From Paenibacillus silvae (GTDB lineage: Bacteria; Bacillota; Bacilli; Paenibacillales; Paenibacillaceae): DNA of 64,000 nucleotides. Below, piece after piece: positions 9,369-17,594 of the stretch (positions are counted from its first letter, which is position 1; each line of letters opens with the position of its first letter). The position numbers and the translations under genes were made by a program. The stretch lies in NCBI RefSeq assembly GCF_014639235.1, contig NZ_BMFU01000002.1:186001-250000 (forward strand), read 5' to 3'. The notes under the pieces were generated by a model, which was given only the letters and a program-made list of their open reading frames with translations, was not told where the DNA came from and searched no databases.

Positions 9369-10019
9369 GCTGGATGAGATCGATGGATGAGATGTATTAT
9401 AAAATTTGTAGAAAATTATGGTTTGATCATTCAAAAAAAATATAACGTAATTAATATTATGTAAACTCATATTTTTCGATATCCAATATAGACTGTATCT
9501 ATGACATTAGCAAAGGCTAAAGTCCTGATTAATACTTTAAAATATATCTCTTTGCAGTCACTTGAATACCGCTGGATTACTCTCATAAGTGACTCGATAC
9601 TTCCATTTTATTAGCACATATTGAAGCAGATGAGAATTCCCGAAAATCGTTTTCGATTTTGTCAAAATACGGGCAGACCAAGCTCTGATTATGAATGCAA
9701 AATGTGATGCTGCTTAGGTTAGAGGAAGTTCGTGCTTCACTGAAGAGAGAAGTGTTGCCATCCGAACAAAAGGCACAAAAATAGCCAGAAAAATTGGAAA
9801 AAATATTAATGTTTGAAGGGGGGGGAAAGGAACAAAATCAAGCTGCAATGAAATGTCTTGAACCCGAAAAAAAGTTAAATTAATAAATGTTAAAATAAGT
9901 AAAGTGAAGTGAAAAATACTGTCGCTGCGCTGATTATAGATTGATTTCATATGGATTTGCGATAGATTTCGGCTGCCCTTCACGTTATGCTGTGAAAAAC
10001 CAGAAGGGAAGTGGCAGGC
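9369..10019. other. 650-bp AT-rich spacer before glpX
   Basis: No convincing gene is seen. Two inverted repeats occur: AGTCACTT at 9556-9563 with AAGTGACT at 9587-9594 (23-base loop), and AAAATCG/CGATTTT around TTTT at 9643-9660. The second shares a 13-mer with 6828-6840 upstream of the mannanase. The 89-residue frame on the minus strand at 9714-9983 is composition-driven and was not accepted. Confidence 0.4.
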
Positions 10020-11102
10020 ATGGAACGCGAACTGGCGTTGGAAATTGTACGAGTAACAGAATTGGCAGCATTAGCTTCAGCCCCGTGGATGGGAAGAGGC
10101 GACAAGAACAGTGCGGATGAGGCAGCTACTTTGGCCATGCGGGCCATGTTCGATTCCGTGTCTATTCGCGGAACCGTTGTCATTGGGGAAGGCGAGATGG
10201 ATGAAGCTCCGATGCTGTACATCGGTGAGGAAGTAGGCAATGCGGAAGGGCCGGAGGTTGACGTGGCCGTTGATCCTCTGGAGGGCACAGAGATTGTAGC
10301 CAAAGGTCTGAATAACGCGTTGTCAGTCATTGCTGTGGCGGGAAAAGGCAATCTGCTGCATGCTCCGGATATGTATATGGAGAAGCTGGCTGTTGGCCCT
10401 GCACTTGTGGGCAAGGTCAGCATTGAAGACCCGGTTGAGGTGACGCTGGAAAAGGCTGCTGCCGCCCTGAACAAAAATATATCCGATCTGACAGTCATGA
10501 TACTTGACCGTGTACGGCATGAGAGCACGATCAAGACACTGCGCAAAGTGGGTGTTCGGATCAAGTTTCTTAGTGATGGCGACGTTGCGGGAGCAATGGC
10601 TCCTGCTTTCCCCGAAGCGGGCATCGATCTGTATGTCGGATCAGGCGGAGCACCTGAAGGGGTGCTCGCAGCAGCAGCTTTATCCTGCCTGGGAGGCGAG
10701 ATTCAAGGTCGTTTGATGCCTGCCAATGCAGATGAGTTCCAGCGCTGCCTGCAGATGGGGATCGACAATCCATACAAGGTGTTAACGATGGAGGACATGA
10801 TCGGTACAGAGGATGTTATTTTTGCCGCTACGGGTGTAACACCGGGTGAGATCCTTGGTGGAGTGCGCTATCTTGCAGATGACCGGGCAGAGACGGATTC
10901 CATCGTTATGCGTGCCAAAACCAAAACCATTCGTTTTATTCGGTCCCAGCACTTTTTACCTAACAAGGAGGTCCTGCATAAAGTTCGCAAGCTTCAAGCT
11001 TCGGCCGAACCGTCGGATCGTGTGCGCAAGCTTAGCAAGGATAAGGAGCAGGCCGAATTTAATCAGTCCGCCAAGGAACCTAGCGCTGCAGCAAAGGCAT
11101 AA
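10020..11102 (+). CDS. glpX: Class II fructose-1,6-bisphosphatase
   Basis: A 360-residue GlpX-type phosphatase converting fructose 1,6-bisphosphate to fructose 6-phosphate in gluconeogenesis. Signature segments are GEGEMDEAPMLYIGEEVG and DVAVDPLEGT, the metal-binding motif of the lithium-sensitive phosphatase fold, followed by GSGGAPEG and MIGTEDVIFAATGVTPG. ATG 10020 was chosen because AGAAGGGA lies about 10 bases upstream; GTG 10011 is too close to that site. The Lys/Glu/Ala-rich tail after residue 325 is probably disordered. It appears monocistronic, with its own terminator. Confidence 0.93.
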   Translation: MERELALEIVRVTELAALASAPWMGRGDKNSADEAATLAMRAMFDSVSIRGTVVIGEGEMDEAPMLYIGEEVGNAEGPEVDVAVDPLEGTEIVAKGLNNALSVIAVAGKGNLLHAPDMYMEKLAVGPALVGKVSIEDPVEVTLEKAAAALNKNISDLTVMILDRVRHESTIKTLRKVGVRIKFLSDGDVAGAMAPAFPEAGIDLYVGSGGAPEGVLAAAALSCLGGEIQGRLMPANADEFQRCLQMGIDNPYKVLTMEDMIGTEDVIFAATGVTPGEILGGVRYLADDRAETDSIVMRAKTKTIRFIRSQHFLPNKEVLHKVRKLQASAEPSDRVRKLSKDKEQAEFNQSAKEPSAAAKA

Positions 11103-11175
11103 AACTTTATCTTCATCTGTACAATAAAGTTTCATTTATAATAGAAGTCATTATGAACTGGGTCATAGACAAATC

Positions 11176-11220
11176 AAGAATGAGGAAAAAGGTTAATCCT
11201 GAATTCCTCATTCTTTTTTT
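11176..11220 (+). terminator. Intrinsic terminator of glpX
   Basis: A perfect 12-bp stem, AAGAATGAGGAA (11176-11187) with TTCCTCATTCTT (11204-11215), is followed by a T run. Confidence 0.95.
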
Positions 11221-11232
11221 GTTGTTTTTGCA

Positions 11233-11275
11233 TTGACAACGGTTACATGCCATGAGAAAATGTACGCGCGTACAT
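11233..11275 (+). promoter_or_regulatory. Promoter and 16-bp palindromic operator of the LacI-family gene
   Basis: A TTGACA -35 box (11233-11238) is followed after 17 bp by a weak GAAAAT -10 box. A perfect palindrome ATGTACGCGCGTACAT (11260-11275) overlaps the expected transcription start. The central CG and position fit an autoregulatory LacI-family operator; binding by the adjacent regulator is inferred. Confidence 0.65.
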
Positions 11276-11330
11276 AAATTAAAATACTGCTGATTATAAC
11301 TGCGCAATTCATCTGAAGGGGGTGAAGGAC

Positions 11331-12350
11331 ATGGCTTCTCGCAGAGAAGTGGCTGAGCTTGCAGGGGTATCCGAGGCAACGGTATCCAGGGTTCTCAACG
11401 GCGTTGGACCGATCAGGGAGGAGACTCGCCGCAGGGTGCTTGAAGCTTCCGAGCGTTTAGGTTATGTGCCCAGTGCACTTGCCCGCAGCTTTGCCAGAAG
11501 CAAAAGCGGTAATCTGGGTGTTGTGCTGCCCTATGTTCCTAAGGCACATCTGTTTTCGGCCTATTTTTTCTCGGAAATGTTAAGCGGCATTGGAAGCAAA
11601 GCGCGAGACAACGGTCTTGATCTGCTGGTCATGTTTCGAACACCGGGTGAGGTTATGAATTATACCGATCTGTTCCGAAGACAGAAGATTGATGCTTGTA
11701 TCATTCTGGGTGCAAGGCATGATCATGATGAGCTGGCTGCGATCCAGCAGCTGGACCGGGAAGGACATCCGTTCTGCGTGATGAACCAGCATTTTGCAGG
11801 GGAGTCATTCTCAGAAGTGGATGCTGATCATATCGAGGGCAGCCGTCTTGCTGTACGTCATCTCACCGATCAGGGTTATCGCAGCATAGCTTTTCTGAAC
11901 GGACCAGACAGCTACTCGAACAGTCAGGAACGGATGGAAGGTGTACGACTGGGTCTGCAGCAGGCTGGCATGGAGCTTGATCCGAGTCTGCTGCTTGAAG
12001 GCAATTACAGCAGACGGAGCGGGATCGAGGCAGCAGCAATCATTGCTGAACGCTTGCATGAGATTGATGCAGTCTTTGCAGCGAATGACCGGATGGCGAT
12101 CGGAGTGATGCATGGCTTGCGTGAACGGGGGGTACGGGTCGAGGATTTCCCCGCCTTCGTTGGTTATGATGATTCCGATGCAGCCGAGATGGCCGTTCCG
12201 GCACTAAGCAGTGTACGAGTTCCCTTTTTCGAGATGGGCGAGATTGCAGTCTCCAAATTGATGCATCCTGCTGGAGCATTGCAGTCTCCAAGGACACTTC
12301 TGCCAACTGAATTGATTGTTCGAGCCTCATCCAGTCGAAACGTGATGTAG
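11331..12350 (+). CDS. LacI-family transcriptional regulator
   Basis: A 339-residue repressor. Residues 1-50 form the LacI helix-turn-helix and hinge (REVAELAGVSEATVSRVLNG, then GYVPSALARSF); the rest is a periplasmic-binding-protein-like sensor domain ending in the typical PTELIVRASS. ATG 11331 is 8 bases from a GAAGGGGG site. It lies directly ahead of an oxidoreductase/ThuA cluster in the same direction and probably controls it in response to a sugar or polyol; the ligand cannot be told from the sequence. Confidence 0.88.
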   Translation: MASRREVAELAGVSEATVSRVLNGVGPIREETRRRVLEASERLGYVPSALARSFARSKSGNLGVVLPYVPKAHLFSAYFFSEMLSGIGSKARDNGLDLLVMFRTPGEVMNYTDLFRRQKIDACIILGARHDHDELAAIQQLDREGHPFCVMNQHFAGESFSEVDADHIEGSRLAVRHLTDQGYRSIAFLNGPDSYSNSQERMEGVRLGLQQAGMELDPSLLLEGNYSRRSGIEAAAIIAERLHEIDAVFAANDRMAIGVMHGLRERGVRVEDFPAFVGYDDSDAAEMAVPALSSVRVPFFEMGEIAVSKLMHPAGALQSPRTLLPTELIVRASSSRNVM

Positions 12351-12394
12351 ATATGAGATTGATTTTATATATTTTATCTGAGGAGGAAATGTTC

Positions 12395-13567
12395 ATGTCA
12401 AAACGTCTTCGTGTAGGAATGGTTGGATACAAGTTTATGGGGAAGGCCCATAGCAATGCATATCGCAGTTTACCGATGTTTTTCCCCTCTGCTCCACTGC
12501 AGCCCGAAATGTCTGTCATCTGCGGGCGCAATGAGCAGGGCGTGCAGGCGGCGGCAAGTCAGTTTGGATGGTCCGAGAGTGTTACGGATTGGCGTGAACT
12601 GGTGAGACGGGATGATATTGACCTGATTGATATCAATGCTCCAAGTGATGCTCATAAAGAGATTGCGCTTGAGGCTGCTTGTCAAGGCAAGCATCTGTTC
12701 TGTGAGAAGCCGCTTGCGCTCTCGCTGGCTGACTCCCGTGAGATGCTGAAGGCCGCCGAAGAAGCGGGCATCACTCATATGGTCGGCTTCAACTATCGTT
12801 TCTCTCCAGCCGTGCAGCTGGCAAAGGATCTGATCGAGAGCGGACGTTTGGGCAAAATCTATCATTTCCGTGCGTTTTTCCTTCAGGACTGGATTCTGGA
12901 CCCGAACTTCCCGCTCGTATGGCGTCTGCAAAAAGAAGTCGCTGGCTCTGGCTCACATGGTGATCTTGGAGCACATTTGATCGATCTGGCCCGTTTCCTC
13001 GTTGGCGAGTTCCAGGAGGTCATCGGCATGAGTGAAACGTTCATCAAAGAACGTCCGCTTGCGTCCGAGATGACAGGTCTAAGCGCAAAAGGCAGTTCAA
13101 GTGCAGATGCACCGAAAGGTGAAGTAACGGTGGATGATGCTACGCTATTCCTCGCAAGATTCGCGGGCGGAGCACTCGGCAGCTTCGAAGCGACACGATT
13201 TGCGGCGGGTCATCGCAGCACGAATTCTTTTGAGATTAACGGCAGCCTGGGCAGTGTGCGTTTTGATTTTGAACGGATGAACGAGCTGGAAGTGTATTTC
13301 ACAACGGATGATGAGGATGTGCAGGGCTTCCGCCGCGTACTGGCTACCGATCCTGCGCATAAATATGCCGAAGCCTGGTGGCCTGCCGGTCACACAATCG
13401 GTTTTGAGCACACCTTTACACATGAGATGCTGGAGCTTGTTACGGCAATTTCCGAGGGTCGTCAGCCGTCGCCAAGCTTCCATGATGGAGTTGCGTGTCA
13501 AGCTGTACTGGAAGCGGTAGAACGCTCGGTCGCTGAGCGTCGCTGGGTTCCGCTTGAAGAGATGTAA
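12395..13567 (+). CDS. Gfo/Idh/MocA-family oxidoreductase
   Basis: A 390-residue NAD(P)-dependent sugar or polyol dehydrogenase. The N-terminal Rossmann fold starts VGMVGYKFMGKAHSNAY and carries the family motif HLFCEKPLALS (the EKP lysine) near residue 108. The C-terminal alpha/beta domain includes GSGSHGDLGAHLIDLARFL. The ATG follows AGGAGG by 8 bases. It is the first enzyme after the LacI regulator (44-bp gap) and precedes a ThuA-like gene and a second Gfo/Idh/MocA gene, an arrangement seen in loci for unusual sugars. The substrate is unknown. Confidence 0.88.
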   Translation: MSKRLRVGMVGYKFMGKAHSNAYRSLPMFFPSAPLQPEMSVICGRNEQGVQAAASQFGWSESVTDWRELVRRDDIDLIDINAPSDAHKEIALEAACQGKHLFCEKPLALSLADSREMLKAAEEAGITHMVGFNYRFSPAVQLAKDLIESGRLGKIYHFRAFFLQDWILDPNFPLVWRLQKEVAGSGSHGDLGAHLIDLARFLVGEFQEVIGMSETFIKERPLASEMTGLSAKGSSSADAPKGEVTVDDATLFLARFAGGALGSFEATRFAAGHRSTNSFEINGSLGSVRFDFERMNELEVYFTTDDEDVQGFRRVLATDPAHKYAEAWWPAGHTIGFEHTFTHEMLELVTAISEGRQPSPSFHDGVACQAVLEAVERSVAERRWVPLEEM

Positions 13568-13618
13568 TAATGAACGACGCAAATCAAATTGAATGAAACG
13601 AAAGCGAGTGATCAAGCG

Positions 13619-14344
13619 ATGAAGAAAGCATTGATTGTATGGGGCGGCTGGGATGGACATGAGCCGGAGCAGGTAGCAGCCATTTTTGAACGTATCCTGA
13701 AGGAAGAGCAGTTTGAGGTTGAGGTTTCCAACACGCTGGAGTCCTATGCGGATGCAGAGAAGCTTCGCGGTCTGGATCTCATTGTACCTCTATGGACGAT
13801 GGGACAGATTGAGCAAGAGCTCGTCAATAACGTTTCAGCGGCTGTACAGAGCGGTGTAGGTCTTGCCGGGCTGCATGGCGGCATGTGTGATGCGTTTCGT
13901 ACGAACGTAGACTGGCAGTTTATGACAGGTGGACAGTGGGTAGCTCATCCAGGGAATGACGGTGTGGAGTACATGGTCAATATCAAACGCGGCTCCAGCC
14001 CGCTCTTTGATCATATCGAGGATTTCCAGGTGAAAAGCGAGCAGTATTACCTGCATGTTGATCCCGCTGTGGAGGTACTGGCAACCACTCGCTTCCCGAT
14101 CGTATCAGGGCCTCACGCAGCAAACGGACCAGTTGATATGCCTGTAGCCTGGACGAAGCGCTGGGGCGCAGGGCGTGTATTCTACAACTCGCTCGGACAT
14201 CATGCGGATATCGTAGATATGAAGCCGGTAACCGAGATGATGCGCAGTGGTTTCCTCTGGACAGCAGCTGGCAAAGAGCTGGCGAAAAGCAGATCAACAG
14301 GTGCAGCTGAGGCTTACACAGGCATGGCTGACAATCAAACCTGA
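13619..14344 (+). CDS. ThuA-like protein
   Basis: A 241-residue protein of the ThuA (trehalose utilisation) family with a class I glutamine-amidotransferase-like fold. It shows ALIVWGGWDGHEPEQVAAIF at the start, GLAGLHGGMCDAFR (about 84-97) and a late GRVFYNSLGHHADIV. The molecular activity of the family is not well established; members sit beside Gfo/Idh/MocA dehydrogenases in sugar loci, as here. The ATG lacks a strong ribosome binding site, only AAAGCGAG, so translation may depend on coupling to the gene 51 bp upstream. Confidence 0.82.
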   Translation: MKKALIVWGGWDGHEPEQVAAIFERILKEEQFEVEVSNTLESYADAEKLRGLDLIVPLWTMGQIEQELVNNVSAAVQSGVGLAGLHGGMCDAFRTNVDWQFMTGGQWVAHPGNDGVEYMVNIKRGSSPLFDHIEDFQVKSEQYYLHVDPAVEVLATTRFPIVSGPHAANGPVDMPVAWTKRWGAGRVFYNSLGHHADIVDMKPVTEMMRSGFLWTAAGKELAKSRSTGAAEAYTGMADNQT

Positions 14345-14510
14345 GGCTGACATTTTACCTGTAATCAGACCTTGGCAGGTTTGACGTTTGGAATATTTCT
14401 ATCTCATATCTAGTTGAGTGTGTACGATGAACTAAAATCTGCCGACTTGAAAGATATTTATGCAGGATTTTACTACCCTATATTTGATCCACGGCGAAGG
14501 GAGCAAGAGT

Positions 14511-15617
14511 ATGAAAACAATGAAAGTTGGTATTATCGGCTGTGGTAAAATCAGCGGCATCTACATGGAGAATTGTCACCGTTTCGAGGTGCTTGAGCTT
14601 GTGGCTGTAGCCGATCTGGACCGGAAGCGCGCAGAGGAGCAGGCCGCAGCCTACAACGTGCCCAATGTATATACTGTAGACGAAATGTTCGCTGACCCCG
14701 AGATTGAGCTGATTATCAACCTGACAATCCCTGCTGTCCATGCAGAGGTATGCATCCGTGCATTGGAATCGGGCAAGCACGTTTATGTTGAAAAGCCGCT
14801 TGCAGTGACTCGTGAGGAAGGGCAGGCAGTGCTGGAGACAGCTAAACGTAAAGGTCTTCTGGTGGGCTGTGCCCCTGAAACGTTCTTTGGTTCAGGTATT
14901 CAGACGGCACTTCAGCTCGTAGAGGATGGAATTATCGGCAAGCCGGTAGCGGCAACAGCCTTTATGATGAGCCGGGGACATGAATTCTGGCATCCGGATC
15001 CTGAATTTTATTACGCCAGTGGTGGCGGGCCTATGTTTGATATGGGGCCTTATTATCTGACTGCACTTGTGCAGCTGCTGGGACCGATCAAATCTATTGC
15101 CGGAATGACCGGGAAAGCGATGAATGAACGTATGATTACCAGTGAGAAAAAAAGGGGCCAGATCATACCCGTCGACATCCCGACGCATGTCACCGGTCTG
15201 CTGCAATTTGAGCAAGGAGCGATCGGTACGCTCATTACAAGCTTTGATGTGTTTGGTGGAAGTGCACTGCCTCCGATTGAGATTTACGGCACACATGGCA
15301 CACTACAGGTGCCTGATCCGAACACCTTTGGCGGCCCGGTACGATACCGTTTGATGGGCGAGCACGAATGGACAGAAGCTCCGCTGCTCCCGGGATATCA
15401 GCAAAATACACGCGGCATCGGCGTCGCAGATATGGCTTATGCGGTGCAGAGTGGACGTGCACACCGGGCCAGCGGTGAGCTGGCCTATCATGTGCTCGAA
15501 GCGATGTGGGCGTTCCATGATTCTTCAGATGAGCAGACCTTCTACGCGATGAAGAGCACATGCGAGCGTCCAGCGGCTCTGCCTGTTAATCTTCCACTGT
15601 ATACATTGGACAAATAA
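14511..15617 (+). CDS. Gfo/Idh/MocA-family oxidoreductase, second copy
   Basis: A 368-residue dehydrogenase with the Rossmann start VGIIGCGKISGIYMENC, motif HVYVEKPLAVT (about 98) and a C-terminal domain with GGGPMFDMGPYYLTALVQLLGP. ATG 14511 is preceded by GAAGGGAG at 7 bases. It is only distantly similar to the gene at 12395, so it is not a recent duplicate. It closes the cluster begun by the LacI regulator; the 166-bp gap before it holds no recognised gene. Confidence 0.88.
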   Translation: MKTMKVGIIGCGKISGIYMENCHRFEVLELVAVADLDRKRAEEQAAAYNVPNVYTVDEMFADPEIELIINLTIPAVHAEVCIRALESGKHVYVEKPLAVTREEGQAVLETAKRKGLLVGCAPETFFGSGIQTALQLVEDGIIGKPVAATAFMMSRGHEFWHPDPEFYYASGGGPMFDMGPYYLTALVQLLGPIKSIAGMTGKAMNERMITSEKKRGQIIPVDIPTHVTGLLQFEQGAIGTLITSFDVFGGSALPPIEIYGTHGTLQVPDPNTFGGPVRYRLMGEHEWTEAPLLPGYQQNTRGIGVADMAYAVQSGRAHRASGELAYHVLEAMWAFHDSSDEQTFYAMKSTCERPAALPVNLPLYTLDK

Positions 15618-15748
15618 TTTAAACGTATTAAGACTTGTGACGAATTGTTTGTATTAATGTAAGGCACCGTAAGGAATGTGAAGTAAAGTACAGGGAAGCT
15701 TTAAGTGAAGTGAAGTATAAAGTATATAGCCTGTTTTACCAACGAAGA

Positions 15749-15789
15749 AACAGCCTCTTTCCTGATGAACGGAAGGAGGCTGTTTTTTT
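15749..15789 (+). terminator. Intrinsic terminator after the oxidoreductase cluster
   Basis: A 14-bp stem (AACAGCCTCTTTCC with GGAAGGAGGCTGTT, one wobble pair), an 8-base loop and seven T. It lies between convergent genes. Confidence 0.93.
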
Positions 15790-15857
15790 GCTATTTCTGG
15801 TATGATCAAGAGTGGAAAGAGCTCTATGTTGATCTGTATGCAGAGTGCGCATCAATC

Positions 15858-16676
15858 TCATGGCTCAAATCCCGCCTGGCTAATATAAATTTCATGCTCG
15901 GCAAACTGCGTCCTCATCTGTTCTGCAACGCGTTTATACGCCCCGGGCTGAACCCATTGCTCCAGTCCAATCTCCTGGTAAAGCTGCTCCATTCCCAGTC
16001 TCCGCGTGCGCTTGCCTTCACTGCCATCTCCCATAAAATAATCATCAATGCAGACACGGTCAACGAGCGGTCTTAACGTAACAGCAAACTGATCACTGCT
16101 TGGCAGAACAGGTGCAATGGCCACCTGCGCTTGAATGCCGGCATCCCGCAATTGCTTGAGTGCATGCAATCGACCTGCAAGGGGCGGTGCGGCGGGTGTA
16201 AAGTGCTTGCGAATGTAATCTTGATCCGTCTCCACTGTCATGCTCACGCGCACCCGATCACCAAGCTGCTGGAGGAGATCGATATCACGGGTGACAAGTG
16301 GACTTCGAGTCTGTACCAGCACGAAATCGGGCGGGTGCAGCAGCATCGTTTCGAGCAAGGAACGGGTAATCCGTTCGCGAGCTTCGACGGGTTGATACGG
16401 GTCGGTGCTGGACGACATGAAAATGGTCACTTTACCTTTCTTACGGGCACGCTGCAGTTCCTTGGCGAGAATGCCGGCGGCTTCTTTTTTCACATCCACC
16501 CAGCTTCCCCAGTCTTCCTTGCGAAATAAGGAGACAGGCATCTGTCTGACGTAGCAGTAAGAGCATGCAAAGGAACAGCCAGTGTACGGATTCAAGGTGT
16601 GGGTGTAGCCGGACAGGAAGCCGCTGCCTTTGTTTAATAAAGTTTTGGGGAATTTATAGTTCAATTGAACGGTCAT
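15858..16676 (-). CDS. Radical SAM protein of the spore-photoproduct-lyase-like family
   Basis: A 272-residue radical SAM enzyme. The 4Fe-4S site is C34, C38 and C41 in a CxxxCxxC motif (GCSFACSYCYVRQ). Downstream are MSSSTDPYQPVE and VQTRSPLVTRDIDLL, as in SplB-like proteins. True spore photoproduct lyase is longer (about 340 residues) and ends in a conserved Cys region not obvious here, so this is a paralogue rather than splB. Its start overlaps the adaA stop in an ATGA, so it is translated with an alkylation-repair gene, which supports a role in nucleic-acid repair. Confidence 0.82.
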   Translation of the reverse strand: MTVQLNYKFPKTLLNKGSGFLSGYTHTLNPYTGCSFACSYCYVRQMPVSLFRKEDWGSWVDVKKEAAGILAKELQRARKKGKVTIFMSSSTDPYQPVEARERITRSLLETMLLHPPDFVLVQTRSPLVTRDIDLLQQLGDRVRVSMTVETDQDYIRKHFTPAAPPLAGRLHALKQLRDAGIQAQVAIAPVLPSSDQFAVTLRPLVDRVCIDDYFMGDGSEGKRTRRLGMEQLYQEIGLEQWVQPGAYKRVAEQMRTQFAEHEIYISQAGFEP

Positions 16677-17260
16677 AAGCTGCTGCCTTGCTTTTCCCTG
16701 TAATGTGCAGGGGTGTAACCGATATGCTTGCGAAAAACGGAAACGAAATAAGCCGCGTTGGATATGCCTACCTGGCGTCCGATCTCGCTTACCGTTAAAT
16801 GGGTTTGTTTCAGCAGTTCCTGAGCCTTGGTTACTCGTTTGGCTTGTATATATTGAACCGGGGTTTGTCCTGTAATGCGTTTGAACACCCGATGCAGGTG
16901 ATATGGACTCCCGTGACTAACGGCAGCCAGCACATCCAGCGTTAACGCTTCGGTATAATGCTTGTCAATATAATCGGTAACTCCATAGATCCATTCCTGG
17001 TCTGGCACTCGTGCTCCAGTTGGCTTGCAGCGCTTGCACGGTCTGAACTGATGAGCCAAAGCTTGCTCTGCATAGGGAAAGATGAGCACGTTGTCGTATT
17101 TGGGCGGTCTCGACTTGCACGAGGGACGGCAGAAAATACCGGTCGTTTGCACCGCGTAAAAAAACGTACCATCGTACGTAGAATCGTTCTTGATTATTGC
17201 ATTCCAATACTCCTCAGGAATGGTTTGTTTCAGGGAATGAAGCTGCTCTGTATGTTTCAT
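16673..17260 (-). CDS. adaA: AdaA: methylphosphotriester-DNA methyltransferase and transcriptional activator
   Basis: A 195-residue protein with the Ada N-terminal zinc domain (C44, C48, C75, C78 in GIFCRPSC and FRPCKRC) followed by an AraC-type double helix-turn-helix (about 100-190). One zinc cysteine accepts methyl groups from DNA methylphosphotriesters; methylated AdaA then activates its regulon. It lacks the O6-methylguanine methyltransferase domain, as in B. subtilis AdaA. The ATG is preceded by GAGGTGA. It is the first gene of a two-gene operon with the radical SAM gene. Confidence 0.93.
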   Translation of the reverse strand: MKHTEQLHSLKQTIPEEYWNAIIKNDSTYDGTFFYAVQTTGIFCRPSCKSRPPKYDNVLIFPYAEQALAHQFRPCKRCKPTGARVPDQEWIYGVTDYIDKHYTEALTLDVLAAVSHGSPYHLHRVFKRITGQTPVQYIQAKRVTKAQELLKQTHLTVSEIGRQVGISNAAYFVSVFRKHIGYTPAHYREKQGSSL

Positions 17261-17278
17261 GGAATCACCTCAGCTATA

Positions 17279-17334
17279 ATTATACCCCTGACGATCAGAA
17301 AATCACGAGATTTCGAATCAAATCGCAAGATTTC
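17279..17334 (-). promoter_or_regulatory. adaA promoter with doubled operator
   Basis: On the minus strand a consensus TATAAT (17284-17279) sits 18 bp before the adaA start. There is no good -35 box. At and upstream of that place are two copies of AAATCRCRAGATTTC (plus strand 17300-17314 and 17320-17334), spaced exactly 20 bp, each an imperfect palindrome AAATC-N4-GATTT. A weak -35 with tandem sites two helical turns apart suits an activator such as methylated AdaA; this role is inferred. Confidence 0.6.
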
Positions 17335-17340
17335 AATATT

Positions 17341-17389
17341 AACCATATCTTTCTGGATTATCACAATGAACATATCTTTCTGAATTATT
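17341..17389. repeat. Two direct repeats in the adaA/oxidoreductase spacer
   Basis: CATATCTTTCTGGATTAT and CATATCTTTCTGAATTAT (one mismatch) start 28 bp apart (17343 and 17371). They lie in an AT-rich divergent spacer (17261-17594), followed by several CTCTTTTT-like runs to 17475. No function is assigned. Confidence 0.55.
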
Positions 17390-17594
17390 AAAGTTATCTC
17401 TTTTTCAAAATCATAATTAGCTCTTTTTTAAAATCACATTAATTTCTTTTTCATTAACGCAACGAGCTCTTTCTTCATTCCAATGGTATTATACGTTACA
17501 ATAGAGAGACAGGTTGTGTAATAAGAATTACTCCAATGTTTTAACACATTTAATATCTAACAAATATCAGTCATAAGGAAAGAGGTAGATCGGT

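Noticed and set aside
9714..9983. 89-codon minus-strand frame before glpX
   Set aside because: Phe/Leu/Ile-rich translation of an AT-rich spacer, no convincing ribosome binding site and no recognisable domain.
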